NCBI GenBank assembly: GCA_963695835.1
Contig: CAVOHR010000002.1
Coordinates: 1 to 64,000 of the forward strand
Length of the DNA stretch: 64,000 nt
Direction of reading: 5' to 3'
Source of the DNA: VRUE01 sp963695835
Lineage (GTDB): Bacteria; Actinomycetota; Thermoleophilia; Solirubrobacterales; 70-9
The notes below the pieces were generated by a model. The model saw only the letters and a program-made list of their open reading frames with translations, did not search any database and was not told where the DNA came from. This document shows positions 17,110 through 25,019 of this stretch, piece after piece. Both the position numbers and the translations under genes were made by a program. Each line of letters opens with the position of its first letter. Positions within the stretch are counted from its first letter, which is position 1.

Positions 17110-18690
17110 TCACAGGTCGACCGAGCGGCCGACCGAGAAGCCGTCCAGCTCGAGGATCCTGGCGATCGTCTCGCCGCGCACCGGGGCGTCGGTGGTCAGC
17201 GCCATCACGGCGCGCTCGCCGCCCGGCTCGGCCCCGACCGCGGCGGAGATGATGTTGACGCCCTCCTCGCCGAAGATCGTCCCGACCCGGCCGATCATCC
17301 CCGGCCGGTCGGCGTAGCGGAAGACCGCGAGGTGGTCGGCGAACGGCAGGTAGAAGCTCTCGCCCCAGACCGAGACCAGGTAGGGCTCGTTGCGCGGGCC
17401 GACGCCGGTGCCGGAGACCTCGACCTCGCCGTCGCCGGAGCCGAGCCGTACGGTGACCAGCTCGGTGAAGTCGCCGGCGACGCTGTCGCTGGTCTCGGCC
17501 AGCTCGATGCCGCGCTCCTCGGCCATCTGCGGCGCGTTGACCAGGCTGACCGGCTCCTCGGTGTGGCCGGAGAGGATGCCGACCAGGACGGCGATGCCGA
17601 GCAGGCGGGTGTCGTGGGCGGCGATCCGCCCGCGGAATTCGGCGCTGACCTTGCCGATCGCCCCGTCGCCGAGGCCCTGGGCGAGGCGGCCGAGCTTTTC
17701 GCAGAGCGGCACGAAGGGCGCCAGCGCCTCCATCTCCTCGGGACGGACAGCGGCGATGTTGACCGCGTTGGTGACGACGCCGCCGGTCAGCGCCGCGGTC
17801 ACCTGTTCGGCCGTGACGATGCCGGCGCGGTCCTGCGCCTCGGCGGTCGAGGCGCCGAGATGGGGGGTGACGACGACGTCGTCACGGGCGAACAGCGGGT
17901 GCTCGGTGAACGGCTCCGAGGGGAAGACGTCGAGTGCCGCGCCGGCGAGCTTCCCCGACTCGAAGCCGGCGAGCAGGGCGTCGAGGTCGACCAGCTCGCC
18001 GCGGGCGCAGTTGACCAGGCGCGCGCCGTCGCGCATCGCGGCGATCGCGCCGGCGTCGATCAGGCCGACCGTGTCGGGCGTCTTCGGCACGTGCAGGGTG
18101 ACGATGTCGGCGCGGCCGAGCAGCTGCTCGAGCGTCTCGACTCCCTCGACCCCGCGCTCGCGGAAGCGCTCGGCGGAGACGAACTTGTCGAAGCCGACGA
18201 CGTCCATCTCGAAGCCGCGGGCGCGGGCGGCGACCAGCTGGCCGATGCGGCCGAAGCCGATCACCCCGAGCGTCTTGCCGTAGAGCTCGGCGCCCTTGAA
18301 CCTGGGCCGCTCCCAGGCGCCGCCGACCAGCGATCCGTGCGCCTGCGGGATGTTGCGGCAGAGCGCCAGCATCAGCGCCAGCGTGTGCTCGGCGGCGGCG
18401 ACCGAGTTCGATTCGGGGGCGTTGGCGACGACGATCCCGCGCCTGGTGGCCGCCGGGATGTCGACGTTGTCGACCCCGGTGCCGGCGCGGCCGATCACCT
18501 TCAGGTTGCCGGCCCGCTCGATCAGCTCCGGCGTCAGCTTGGTCGCCGAGCGGACGAGGATCGCGTCGTAGTCGCCGATCGACTGCATCAGCTCCTGGTC
18601 GGACATCTCGAGGCCGAGGTCGACGTCGAAGTTCTCGCGCAGCAGCTCGACGCCGGAGTCGGCGATCTTCTCCTTGACCAGGACCTTCAC
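17110..18690 (-). CDS. serA: D-3-phosphoglycerate dehydrogenase
   Basis: First step of serine synthesis, 526 aa, the long form with an intervening ASB domain and a C-terminal ACT domain. Seen: RAGTGVDNVDIPAAT, the NAD site GVIGFGRIGQLVAARARG, NCARGELVD and TPHLGASTAEAQ; the ACT domain spans about 450-526 (DRPGMIGRVGTIFGEEGVNI) for serine feedback. The GTG start at 18690 overlaps the serC stop by 4 bp (GTGA), indicating coupled translation. Confidence 0.96.
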   Translation of the reverse strand: MKVLVKEKIADSGVELLRENFDVDLGLEMSDQELMQSIGDYDAILVRSATKLTPELIERAGNLKVIGRAGTGVDNVDIPAATRRGIVVANAPESNSVAAAEHTLALMLALCRNIPQAHGSLVGGAWERPRFKGAELYGKTLGVIGFGRIGQLVAARARGFEMDVVGFDKFVSAERFRERGVEGVETLEQLLGRADIVTLHVPKTPDTVGLIDAGAIAAMRDGARLVNCARGELVDLDALLAGFESGKLAGAALDVFPSEPFTEHPLFARDDVVVTPHLGASTAEAQDRAGIVTAEQVTAALTGGVVTNAVNIAAVRPEEMEALAPFVPLCEKLGRLAQGLGDGAIGKVSAEFRGRIAAHDTRLLGIAVLVGILSGHTEEPVSLVNAPQMAEERGIELAETSDSVAGDFTELVTVRLGSGDGEVEVSGTGVGPRNEPYLVSVWGESFYLPFADHLAVFRYADRPGMIGRVGTIFGEEGVNIISAAVGAEPGGERAVMALTTDAPVRGETIARILELDGFSVGRSVDL

Positions 18691-19826
18691 CGGGTCGCCT
18701 CGGGGACGTTCTCGACCACCCAGTCGATGCAGTTCGTCAACGCTTCGACGTCGGCCGGGTCGACGGCCGGGAACATCCCGATCCGGAGCTGGTTGCGGCC
18801 GAGCTTGCGGTAGGGCTCGACGTCGACGATGCCGTTGGCGCGCAGGGCCGCGGCGAGCGCGGCGGCGTCGACGCCCTCCTCGAAGTCGATCGTGCCGACG
18901 ACCAGCGAGCGCTTCGCGGGGTCGGCGACGAAGGGCGCGGCGAAGTCGCGCTCCTCCGCCCAGCCGTAGAGGTGGCCCGAGGAGGCGCCGGTGCGCTTCA
19001 CGCACCAGTCGAGCCCGCCGCCGGCGAGCATCCACTCGACCTGGTCGGCGAGCAGCAGCAGCGTCGCGACCGCCGGCGTGTTGTAGGTCTGGTCCTTGCG
19101 CGAGTTGTCGAGCGCGGTCGGCAGCGAGAGGAACGCCGGCTGCCAGCGATCGCCGGCGCCGTCCAACTCGGCGATCCGCTCGAGCGCCGCCGGGCCGAGC
19201 AGCGCCAGCCAGAGCCCGCCGTCGGCGCCGAACCCCTTCTGCGGGGCGAAGTAGTAGGCGTCGGCCTGCGAGGCGTCGAGCGGCAGCCCGCCCGCCCCCG
19301 AGGTGCCGTCGACCAGGACCAGGGCGTCGCCGGCGCCCGCGGGGCGCCGCACCTCGACCATCACCCCGGTCGAGGTCTCGTTGTGCGCCCAGGCGATCGC
19401 GTCGGCGCCCGGATCCGCCTGCGGGGCGGGGGCGTCGCCGGGCTCGGCCTCGACCAGGATCGGGTCGGCGAGGAACGGTGCCGCGGCCGTCACCCTGGCG
19501 AACTTCTGCGAGAACTCGCCGTAGGCGAGGTGCAGAGCGCGATCGCGCACCAGCCAGGCGGCGGCCGCGTCCCAGAAGGCGGTCGTGCCGCCGTTGCCGA
19601 GCGCGACCTCGTAGCCGCCGGGAAGCGCGAGCAGCTCGGCCAGGCCGCCGCGGATGCGGCCGACCAGGTCGCGGACCGGCGCCTGGCGGTGCGAGGTCCC
19701 CATCACGTCGGCGCGCTCGGCCAGCGCCGCCAGCGCCTCGGGGCGGACCTTGGATGGCCCGCAGCCGAAGCGGCCGTCGGCGGGCTTCAGGTCGGCGGGG
19801 ATCCGGGCTGTGGTCGCGGCGGGCAT
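18687..19826 (-). CDS. serC: Phosphoserine aminotransferase (actinobacterial type)
   Basis: PLP enzyme converting 3-phosphohydroxypyruvate to phosphoserine, 379 aa. Seen: DGRFGCGPSKVRPE, MGTSHRQAPVRDLV, LGNGGTTAFWDAAA, and YYFAPQKGFGADGGLW with the PLP Lys, as in the divergent actinobacterial SerC group. It starts at ATG 19826, 21 bp from a divergent cupin gene, and runs directly into serA. A serB is not seen in the window. Confidence 0.93.
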   Translation of the reverse strand: MPAATTARIPADLKPADGRFGCGPSKVRPEALAALAERADVMGTSHRQAPVRDLVGRIRGGLAELLALPGGYEVALGNGGTTAFWDAAAAWLVRDRALHLAYGEFSQKFARVTAAAPFLADPILVEAEPGDAPAPQADPGADAIAWAHNETSTGVMVEVRRPAGAGDALVLVDGTSGAGGLPLDASQADAYYFAPQKGFGADGGLWLALLGPAALERIAELDGAGDRWQPAFLSLPTALDNSRKDQTYNTPAVATLLLLADQVEWMLAGGGLDWCVKRTGASSGHLYGWAEERDFAAPFVADPAKRSLVVGTIDFEEGVDAAALAAALRANGIVDVEPYRKLGRNQLRIGMFPAVDPADVEALTNCIDWVVENVPEATR

Positions 19827-19847
19827 CGGGCGGCCAAGGTTATTACG

Positions 19848-20255
19848 ATGCCCCGGATGGACGGCTACGCGATCTCCAGCCTCTCCGACCTCGGCGACGG
19901 CCCGGGCTTCCGCAAGATCCGCAAGCAGCTGGGCGTCACCGCCTTCGGTGTCAACGCGATCGTCCTGCCGCCCTCCTACGAGACCGGCCGCCATTACCAC
20001 GACGAGCAGGAGGAGCTCTACTTCCTCCACAGCGGCCGGATCGAGATGGAGTTCGGCGACGGCTCGACCCACCAGCTGGAGCCGGGCGGACTCGCCCGGG
20101 TCGACGCGCCGACGATCCGCAAGATCCGCAACCTGAGCGACTCCGAGGACGCCGTCTACGTCGTCGTCGGCGGCAAGGACGGCTACGTCGGCCGCGACGG
20201 CAAGCTGCCCGACGGCGAGACCCGCTTCGGCGCCGAAGGCCCACCCGGCGCGTAG
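19848..20255 (+). CDS. Small cupin-domain protein
   Basis: Single-domain cupin of 135 aa. Motif 1 is GRHYHDEQEELYFLHSGRIEM, giving a His-X-His/Glu/His metal site; motif 2 is less conserved (LEPGGLARVDAPTIRKIRN). It is probably a metal-binding isomerase-, dioxygenase- or mannose-6-phosphate-isomerase-like fold; the substrate cannot be inferred. ATG 19848 sits after a TATTAC-like -10 with almost no leader, suggesting leaderless expression divergent from serC. Confidence 0.8.
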   Translation: MPRMDGYAISSLSDLGDGPGFRKIRKQLGVTAFGVNAIVLPPSYETGRHYHDEQEELYFLHSGRIEMEFGDGSTHQLEPGGLARVDAPTIRKIRNLSDSEDAVYVVVGGKDGYVGRDGKLPDGETRFGAEGPPGA

Positions 20256-20439
20256 GCGCCGAAAGCCGAAGTTACCCGCTGGACGAACCAGCACCCACTC
20301 TCAACTCGGCGCTGGACGCTGACGGCTGCCGTTGCAAGCAAGTTGGAGCCGGGGCGACCCCAGAGCCGGTAGTAGCTGCTTCGGGTTGCTTCCTCAGCGA
20401 CGGATTGAGCGTGGACAGCGCGCCGCCGACCCGCGAACC

Positions 20440-20445
20440 TATACT
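20440..20445 (+). promoter_or_regulatory. -10 box giving a leaderless transcript for the unknown cassette
   Basis: TATACT ends 6 bases before the GTG at 20452, so transcription would begin on the start codon. No good -35 is evident. The rest of the 196-bp gap 20256-20451 has no gene, repeat or terminator that I can recognise. Confidence 0.45.
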
Positions 20446-20451
20446 CGCAGC

Positions 20452-21069
20452 GTGGAGCGTAAGCTCGCCTTGCGAAATGTGGTGTGCCGGGGGGCCGCTG
20501 TCAGCCCGTCCGCCTTCGACGTGGACGACTTTGCGCAGCGTCTTGATCTCGGTGCTCGCGGGGACAAGGTTCTCCTCGGAGACGTCTCCGTCACGGAGTG
20601 GGAGAAAGCGAGGCTCCAAGTCCTACCGGATCGCCTTCAGCTGGGCTTCAAGGAGACCGCGGACGGCGAGCTTGTTAAGCGCGCCACCGAGGACTTTTTG
20701 GCACGTGCCGACGACCTAGCACCGAGCGGGTCGATCCGCTTCAACGCTGCGCTTCGACTAACGCTGGGCCAAGGAGACCCCGACCCGTCGGAGAAGCTAA
20801 TTGATGCTGGCGCACTGGCCTCCGCCCTGGGGGGTGAGAGCGGTGGACGCGGCGGCGTGACGCTCGTCTTCCGAGACAAGATGTCGCGGTGGTGGATCGA
20901 ACTCTCACCGCTGCCCGATCAGAACAACGACTGGACCTTCGACTTCAACCGGCGCTTTACCAACTTCCCCGGCCCAGGCAACGACCGTGACAAGCTGCTT
21001 GACTGGTTTGCGAACGTCGAAGCCGATCTTGTTGCGCAATTTGAGACCATTTCGTCAGGAGCCGATTGA
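20452..21069 (+). CDS. Unknown protein, first gene of the foreign cassette
   Basis: 205 aa, soluble, acidic, no membrane helix or signal. I do not recognise it firmly. Its layout has an N-terminal basic/beta part, a central LQLGFKET segment, SIRFNAALRLTL, then GGVTLVFRDKMSRWWIELSPL…FDFNRRF and a C-terminal acidic helix. It is reminiscent of a group of roughly 200-aa uncharacterised proteins with alternating beta strands and an FxxN strand. Codon use is less GC-biased than its neighbours. Its stop shares a base with the next start (TGATG), so the genes are coupled. Confidence 0.65.
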   Translation: MERKLALRNVVCRGAAVSPSAFDVDDFAQRLDLGARGDKVLLGDVSVTEWEKARLQVLPDRLQLGFKETADGELVKRATEDFLARADDLAPSGSIRFNAALRLTLGQGDPDPSEKLIDAGALASALGGESGGRGGVTLVFRDKMSRWWIELSPLPDQNNDWTFDFNRRFTNFPGPGNDRDKLLDWFANVEADLVAQFETISSGAD

Positions 21070-21647
21070 TGAATGCCATGGCGCAAGCAAACCCGCTAGG
21101 CGGAGAGGTACGTGAGTTACTGGACGTCGAATCGCTCGGGGGCGCCCGGAAATCAACGCTGAATACCGCCGATGATGAGATCTCGTCCGCGGAAGGCACG
21201 TACGAGGTCGACCGCGAACTCTTCGGGCTAGGGATGTGGAAGGTACGCGATGTCTACAACCTTGATCACCCGGCCTCAGGCAATGCCGAGGCGCTAACGA
21301 GCCTCCGCGAGACCTTGTCCTCGGCGCGGCAAGTGGCCCAAGGCGTGTTCGGGTCTGGAACCACTGTCGCCGCCGTCGGGGTCGGACACGGCGGGTTGCT
21401 CGACGTCCTCGACATAGTCCAAACGATGGAAGTGGCCAAACCTAAGGGCAAAAAACTCAAAGGCGAGGTGCAAATGTCCGCCGCGGCGCGACGCCGGCGG
21501 CTGCGCCCCCCCTCCGAGCTCTATCCTGATCTTGACTTGGAGCGTATCCAAGCGCGCGTTGGCGAACTCCACGAAACCGCCAGCACCTCGGAGGCCGTGT
21601 CGCTCGTCCTTGGTCGTTCGGTTCAGATCGTTCGCCAGGCCGAGTAG
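21069..21647 (+). CDS. Unknown protein, second gene of the foreign cassette
   Basis: 192 aa; ATG 21069 overlaps the previous stop. It has a Gly-rich hydrophobic centre (GSGTTVAAVGVGHGGLLDVLD), then a basic segment (KPKGKKLKGEV…AARRRRLRPPSELYP) and a helical C-terminus. I recognise no domain or catalytic motif and can assign no function. Base composition is lower in GC than the chromosome around it. A 10-bp gap separates it from the third gene. Confidence 0.6.
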   Translation: MNAMAQANPLGGEVRELLDVESLGGARKSTLNTADDEISSAEGTYEVDRELFGLGMWKVRDVYNLDHPASGNAEALTSLRETLSSARQVAQGVFGSGTTVAAVGVGHGGLLDVLDIVQTMEVAKPKGKKLKGEVQMSAAARRRRLRPPSELYPDLDLERIQARVGELHETASTSEAVSLVLGRSVQIVRQAE

Positions 21648-22032
21648 CCCGGTTTGGATGACCGGGTCGCAGCTGCAATGGGCAGATGCGCGCGAGTTGT
21701 CGAACAGGTCGCGACCGGACCTTCCCAAGACCTTCGTCCTTCACATGACCGACGCGGTCTGCGCCGACCTGGGCATTGAGAGGCCTGAGTCAGGAGCGCT
21801 GGTCGCAAACCAGCACCCGCTCGTTCAGAAGTTCGTCAACCAGTTCACTGACGCTTCGGCCATCGACGACGGTCGGCCGTTCAGCCAGATGCCCGGGAGG
21901 GGCTTGTACCGGATTCGCAGGGAGGAATGGCGGGGTTTGATCTGGACTGACAAGGATTCCGGCGTCGTCTGGCTCTGCCGCGCCGTGTCACTCGCTGATT
22001 TCCCGGAGGAGTCGGATGCCTACAACGCCTTA

Positions 22033-23149
22033 TACTAATCAACACTCAAGTTGATTGATGCTGTTATCCAGGGGTGGCCGGCGAGGGACTGGATCGTGGG
22101 GCGGTCTGCTTCGAGGGCGCGCAGCTCCTCGGCGAGGTCGTCCTCGACCTCATCCAGGGTGTCGTAGGCGTTGTTGGAGAAGCGCCGCTCGCGGATCAGG
22201 TCCCAGAGCTGCTCTGTGGGGTTCAGCTCGGGGCTGTAGGGCGGCAGGGTGAGGATGCAGATGTTGTCGGGCAGCGAGAGCTCTGTGGCGGTGTGCGAGC
22301 CGGCCCCGTCGCAGACCAGGACGACGAGCTCGTCGGGATGGCGCTTGGAGACCTCCTGGGCGAACAGCTCGAAGCAGGCGCTGTGCATGCTCGGCAGGAT
22401 CAGCGAGCAAAGCGTGCCGTCTTGCGGGCACAGCGCGCCGTAGGCGTATGTGTACTCGCGCACGGTCTGGCAGTCCACTACGGGACGCACGCCGGGTGGC
22501 GCCCAGCAGCGCACGGGGCGGTTCATGCGCCCGAAGCGCGCCTCGTCCATGAACATCAGCCTCAGCGGGCGCCGGTCGCCCGCGCGGGCGGACGCCAGGA
22601 GCTGCGGGAGGTTTCCTTGAACGCCTCCTGGCGATCGGGGTCGGCTTGCGGATGGCGCGGCCGGGGAACCACCTTGCGCCAGCCGTGGCGGGCGAGGATC
22701 CGGTAGAGCGTCATGGCGCTCGGCGGCTTGCCACAGCGCTTCGCCAGCTCGCCCAGCATCGCGGAGGCCGTCACCATCTGCCCCTCCCGGGCCGCCTCCT
22801 CGAAGTGGGCGACGAAATCGGCTTCCTCGGAGGGGGTGAGGACCCCGTGGCGGCGGCCGCCCCAGCCAGCGGTGAGGAGCGAGCTCTCGCCCTCGCTGAG
22901 GAATTCGGCCTTGCGGCGATAGACGCTGCTGCAGGAGAGGCCGACCGCCTCGGCGACATCCTGCGCCCTCCACCCCAGGGCCAGCAGGCGGATGCACCTG
23001 ACCCGTACGTGCTCTCTGCTCGACAGCCCCTTCTCTGCCAGCAGCTCATCCATGCGCTCGACGGTGCCTTCTGGAAACGGAATTGAAGTAGCCATGGACG
23101 ACGATTCGACGCCGCCGGGCTATTACCTACTGGCTTGAATGTGAATTGG
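22033..23149 (-). mobile_element. IS630-family insertion sequence
   Basis: 1117 bp, flanked by TA (22031-22032 and 23150-23151) as expected for the TA target of IS630/Tc1 elements. The ends are imperfect inverted repeats: left TACTAATCAACACTCAAG, right (read inward) CCAATTCACATTCAAG. The single cargo is a DDE transposase on the minus strand, whose stop codon lies in the left repeat. It is inserted within the third gene of the unknown cassette. Confidence 0.85.
22035..23095 (-). CDS. IS630-family transposase in two overlapping frames
   Basis: Frame 1 (from ATG 23095 down to 22562) encodes a helix-turn-helix N-terminal part (RVRCIRLLALGWRAQDVAEAVGL). Frame 2 encodes the DDE catalytic part ending at 22035: LMFMDEARFG (D), LVCDGAGSHT (D) and YSPELNPTEQLWD (E). 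Continuity requires a -1 shift near 22620, around AAGGAAACC, just before NLPQLLASA. Some IS630 elements use -1 frameshifting, but no clean slippery heptamer is visible, so a disabling deletion is equally possible. Confidence 0.8.
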
Positions 23150-23645
23150 TATTAGAGGTAATGGGGGAGGACATTTTCCCTGAGGAGAAGGAGCGCGAGG
23201 ATGCGAAGGAACATCAGATTTTAGTTCATGCCCTTCGTGCACTACGCGATGCCATGCAGGATGCGGATGACCTGCAGAATCGCTGGCAGCGTGCCGAAAT
23301 GGACAGCCCGGACGAAGCGCCCGTGACCATCGGCCGCGCCTACGTGGAGCAGATCGAGGAAGACGGCGAAGTCCTGGCCGACCGCATCCTGGTCACGGTT
23401 ACAAAGCCGCCGGTAAAAGTCCCCGCGGAGGAGGACTGGATCGCGCTCGTTGCCAAAGAAGTCTTTCCCCCGCAAGATGGAAAACCTGAAGTCATTGATC
23501 CAGAACAACTCCCCGATGGTCCATCTTTCAAGTGGGGCCAGGAAGTCGCAATGGCGCAGCAGATGATCAGCTACAGCTCGGATGACTAGACGGCATCCTG
23601 GAGGGCCGACCAGAAGCGCCCCGGGGACACCTTGTCGGGCGCGGA

Positions 23646-23812
23646 CTACCCCTCGCCGTCCGGTGGAAGCATGTGCGGGCCGTGCTTGGCGATGAAATCT
23701 CGCCACTCTTCATCGGTCAACTCTCGGCGCCAGCCCGCTCTCGCAGGGTTCGCAGGGAACGCTCGGGCTCAAGCTGCCGCTTCACTTGCCAATCATCGCA
23801 CCCTCCCGCCAT
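23646..23812 (-). pseudogene. Short gene debris between the cassette and ilvC
   Basis: Two overlapping minus-strand frames: MAGGCDDWQVKRQLEPERS…LRERAG (23717-23812) and WRRELTDEEWRDFIAKHGP…PPDGEG (stop at 23646). They read as one roughly 55-aa protein after a one-base frame change. The second half looks coding but has no good start. I do not recognise the family. Together with the IS and the inverted repeat this marks a scar region. Confidence 0.3.
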
Positions 23813-23846
23813 TCCGCAGCTACGAGCCGCCGAGGCGGTTTGTGAG

Positions 23847-23991
23847 CCGGGGCGCGGTGGCCCTCTCCGGGAATGTCGCGAAGCGGCGATATGCAATCTG
23901 TCTCCTGCGCGGCGGTAGCCGCGCTCAAGCTTCGGAGCGGAGCGCGAAGCGCGTAGCGACCAAATTCCCGGAGAGGGGTACCGCGCCCCGG
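23847..23991. repeat. 145-bp element with 28-bp terminal inverted repeats and internal hairpins
   Basis: Left arm 23847-23874 and right arm 23964-23991 match at 26 of 28 positions as inverted repeats. Inside are GTCGC/GCGAC pairing, a perfect GCGCGGC-GGTA-GCCGCGC hairpin (about 23908-23925) and GCGC-GAA-GCGC. The whole folds as a multi-branched structure beginning 13 bp after the ilvC stop. It could be a MITE-like element, a structured RNA or an unusually large terminator. There is no open frame and no U-run. Confidence 0.65.
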
Positions 23992-24003
23992 CCCGGCTAA
24001 CCC

Positions 24004-25008
24004 TCAGAACTCGGTCTCGATCCAGGGCATCATCTCGCGGAGCTCGCCGCCGACCTGCTCGACTTCGTGCCCGGCGCCCTCCTCGCGCATCCGCGCCAGG
24101 TTCTCGCCGCCGGCCCGGTTCTCGGCGATCCACTCCCTGGCGAACTCGCCCGACTGGATCTCGCCGAGGATCTGCTTCATCGCCGCGCGGGACTCCTCGC
24201 CGATCACCCGCTTGCCGCGGGTCATGTCGCCGTACTCCGCCGTGTTGGAGATCGAGTAGCGCATCCCCTGGATCCCCTTCTCGTACATCAGGTCGGCGAT
24301 CAGCTTGAGCTCGTGCAGGCACTCGAAGTAGGCGAGGCGCGGGTCGTAGCCGGCCTCGACCAGGGTCTCGAAGCCGGCCCGGACCAGCTCCGAGGCGCCG
24401 CCGCAGAGGACCGCCTGCTCGCCGAACAGGTCGGTCTCGCACTCGTCCTTGAAGGTCGTCTCGATGATCGCCGCACGGCCGCCGCCGATCCCGGCGGCGT
24501 AGGCGAGGACGAGGTCATGGGCGTTGCCGGTTGCGTCCTGATGGACCGCCATCAGGCAGGGCACGCCGTGACCTTCCTCGTACTGGCGGCGGACCAGGTG
24601 GCCGGGGCCCTTCGGGGCGACCATGCCGACGTCGACCCCGGGCGGCGGCAGGATCTGCTCGAAGTGGATCGCGAAGCCGTGCGCGAACAGCAGCAGGTTG
24701 CCGGCGGCGATCCCGTCGGCGATCTCCGCCTCCCAGACCTCGGCCTGCTTCTCGTCGGGGAGCAGGACCATGACGACGTCGCCGCGGCTCGCCGCGTCGG
24801 CGATCCCGAGCACCTCGATCCCCGCCGCTTCGGCCTTGGCGCGGCTGGAGGAATCCGGCCGCAGGCCGACGACCACCTCGACCCCGGAGTCCTTCAGGTT
24901 GAGCGCGTGGGCGTGGCCCTGCGAGCCGTAGCCGAGGATGGCGACCGTCTTCCCCTCCAGCTTCGAGAGGTCGGCGTCCTTGTCGTAGAAGATGTCGTCG
25001 GTTCTCAT
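24004..25008 (-). CDS. ilvC: Ketol-acid reductoisomerase
   Basis: NADPH- and Mg-dependent second common step of valine and isoleucine synthesis, class I (short form), 334 aa. Seen: VAILGYGSQGHAHALNLKDSG for the nucleotide site, VAPKGPGHLVRRQYEEG, and ETTFKDECETDLFGEQAVLCGG with metal-binding Asp/Glu. Start ATG 25008. It is separated from ilvBN by the menaquinone genes, an arrangement unlike the common ilvB-ilvN-ilvC operon. Confidence 0.97.
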   Translation of the reverse strand: MRTDDIFYDKDADLSKLEGKTVAILGYGSQGHAHALNLKDSGVEVVVGLRPDSSSRAKAEAAGIEVLGIADAASRGDVVMVLLPDEKQAEVWEAEIADGIAAGNLLLFAHGFAIHFEQILPPPGVDVGMVAPKGPGHLVRRQYEEGHGVPCLMAVHQDATGNAHDLVLAYAAGIGGGRAAIIETTFKDECETDLFGEQAVLCGGASELVRAGFETLVEAGYDPRLAYFECLHELKLIADLMYEKGIQGMRYSISNTAEYGDMTRGKRVIGEESRAAMKQILGEIQSGEFAREWIAENRAGGENLARMREEGAGHEVEQVGGELREMMPWIETEF

Positions 25009-25019
25009 GGGCGCTGAGG

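Larger units (their letters stand above)
21658..23589 (+). pseudogene. Unknown 270-aa gene split by an IS630 element
   Basis: Removing the IS (22033-23149) and one copy of the TA target rejoins ...YNAL with LEVMGED... in one uninterrupted frame: 21658-22032 plus 23152-23589, 271 codons. The N-terminal half contains GRGLYRIRREEWRGLIWTDKDSGVVWL; the C-terminal half is acidic and helical, then beta (ADRILVTVTKPPVKV) and ends GQEVAMAQQMISYSSDD. Function unknown. As it stands the 5' part stops two codons into the IS (126 aa). The 3' part could restart at ATG 23161 (142 aa) after an AGAGGT ribosome site. Confidence 0.7.

Noticed and set aside
23161..23589. Stand-alone 142-aa hypothetical gene with its own AGAGGT ribosome site
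   Set aside because: It is in frame with the 5' fragment once the IS and one TA are removed, so it is better read as the 3' half of an interrupted gene, although restart translation is possible.
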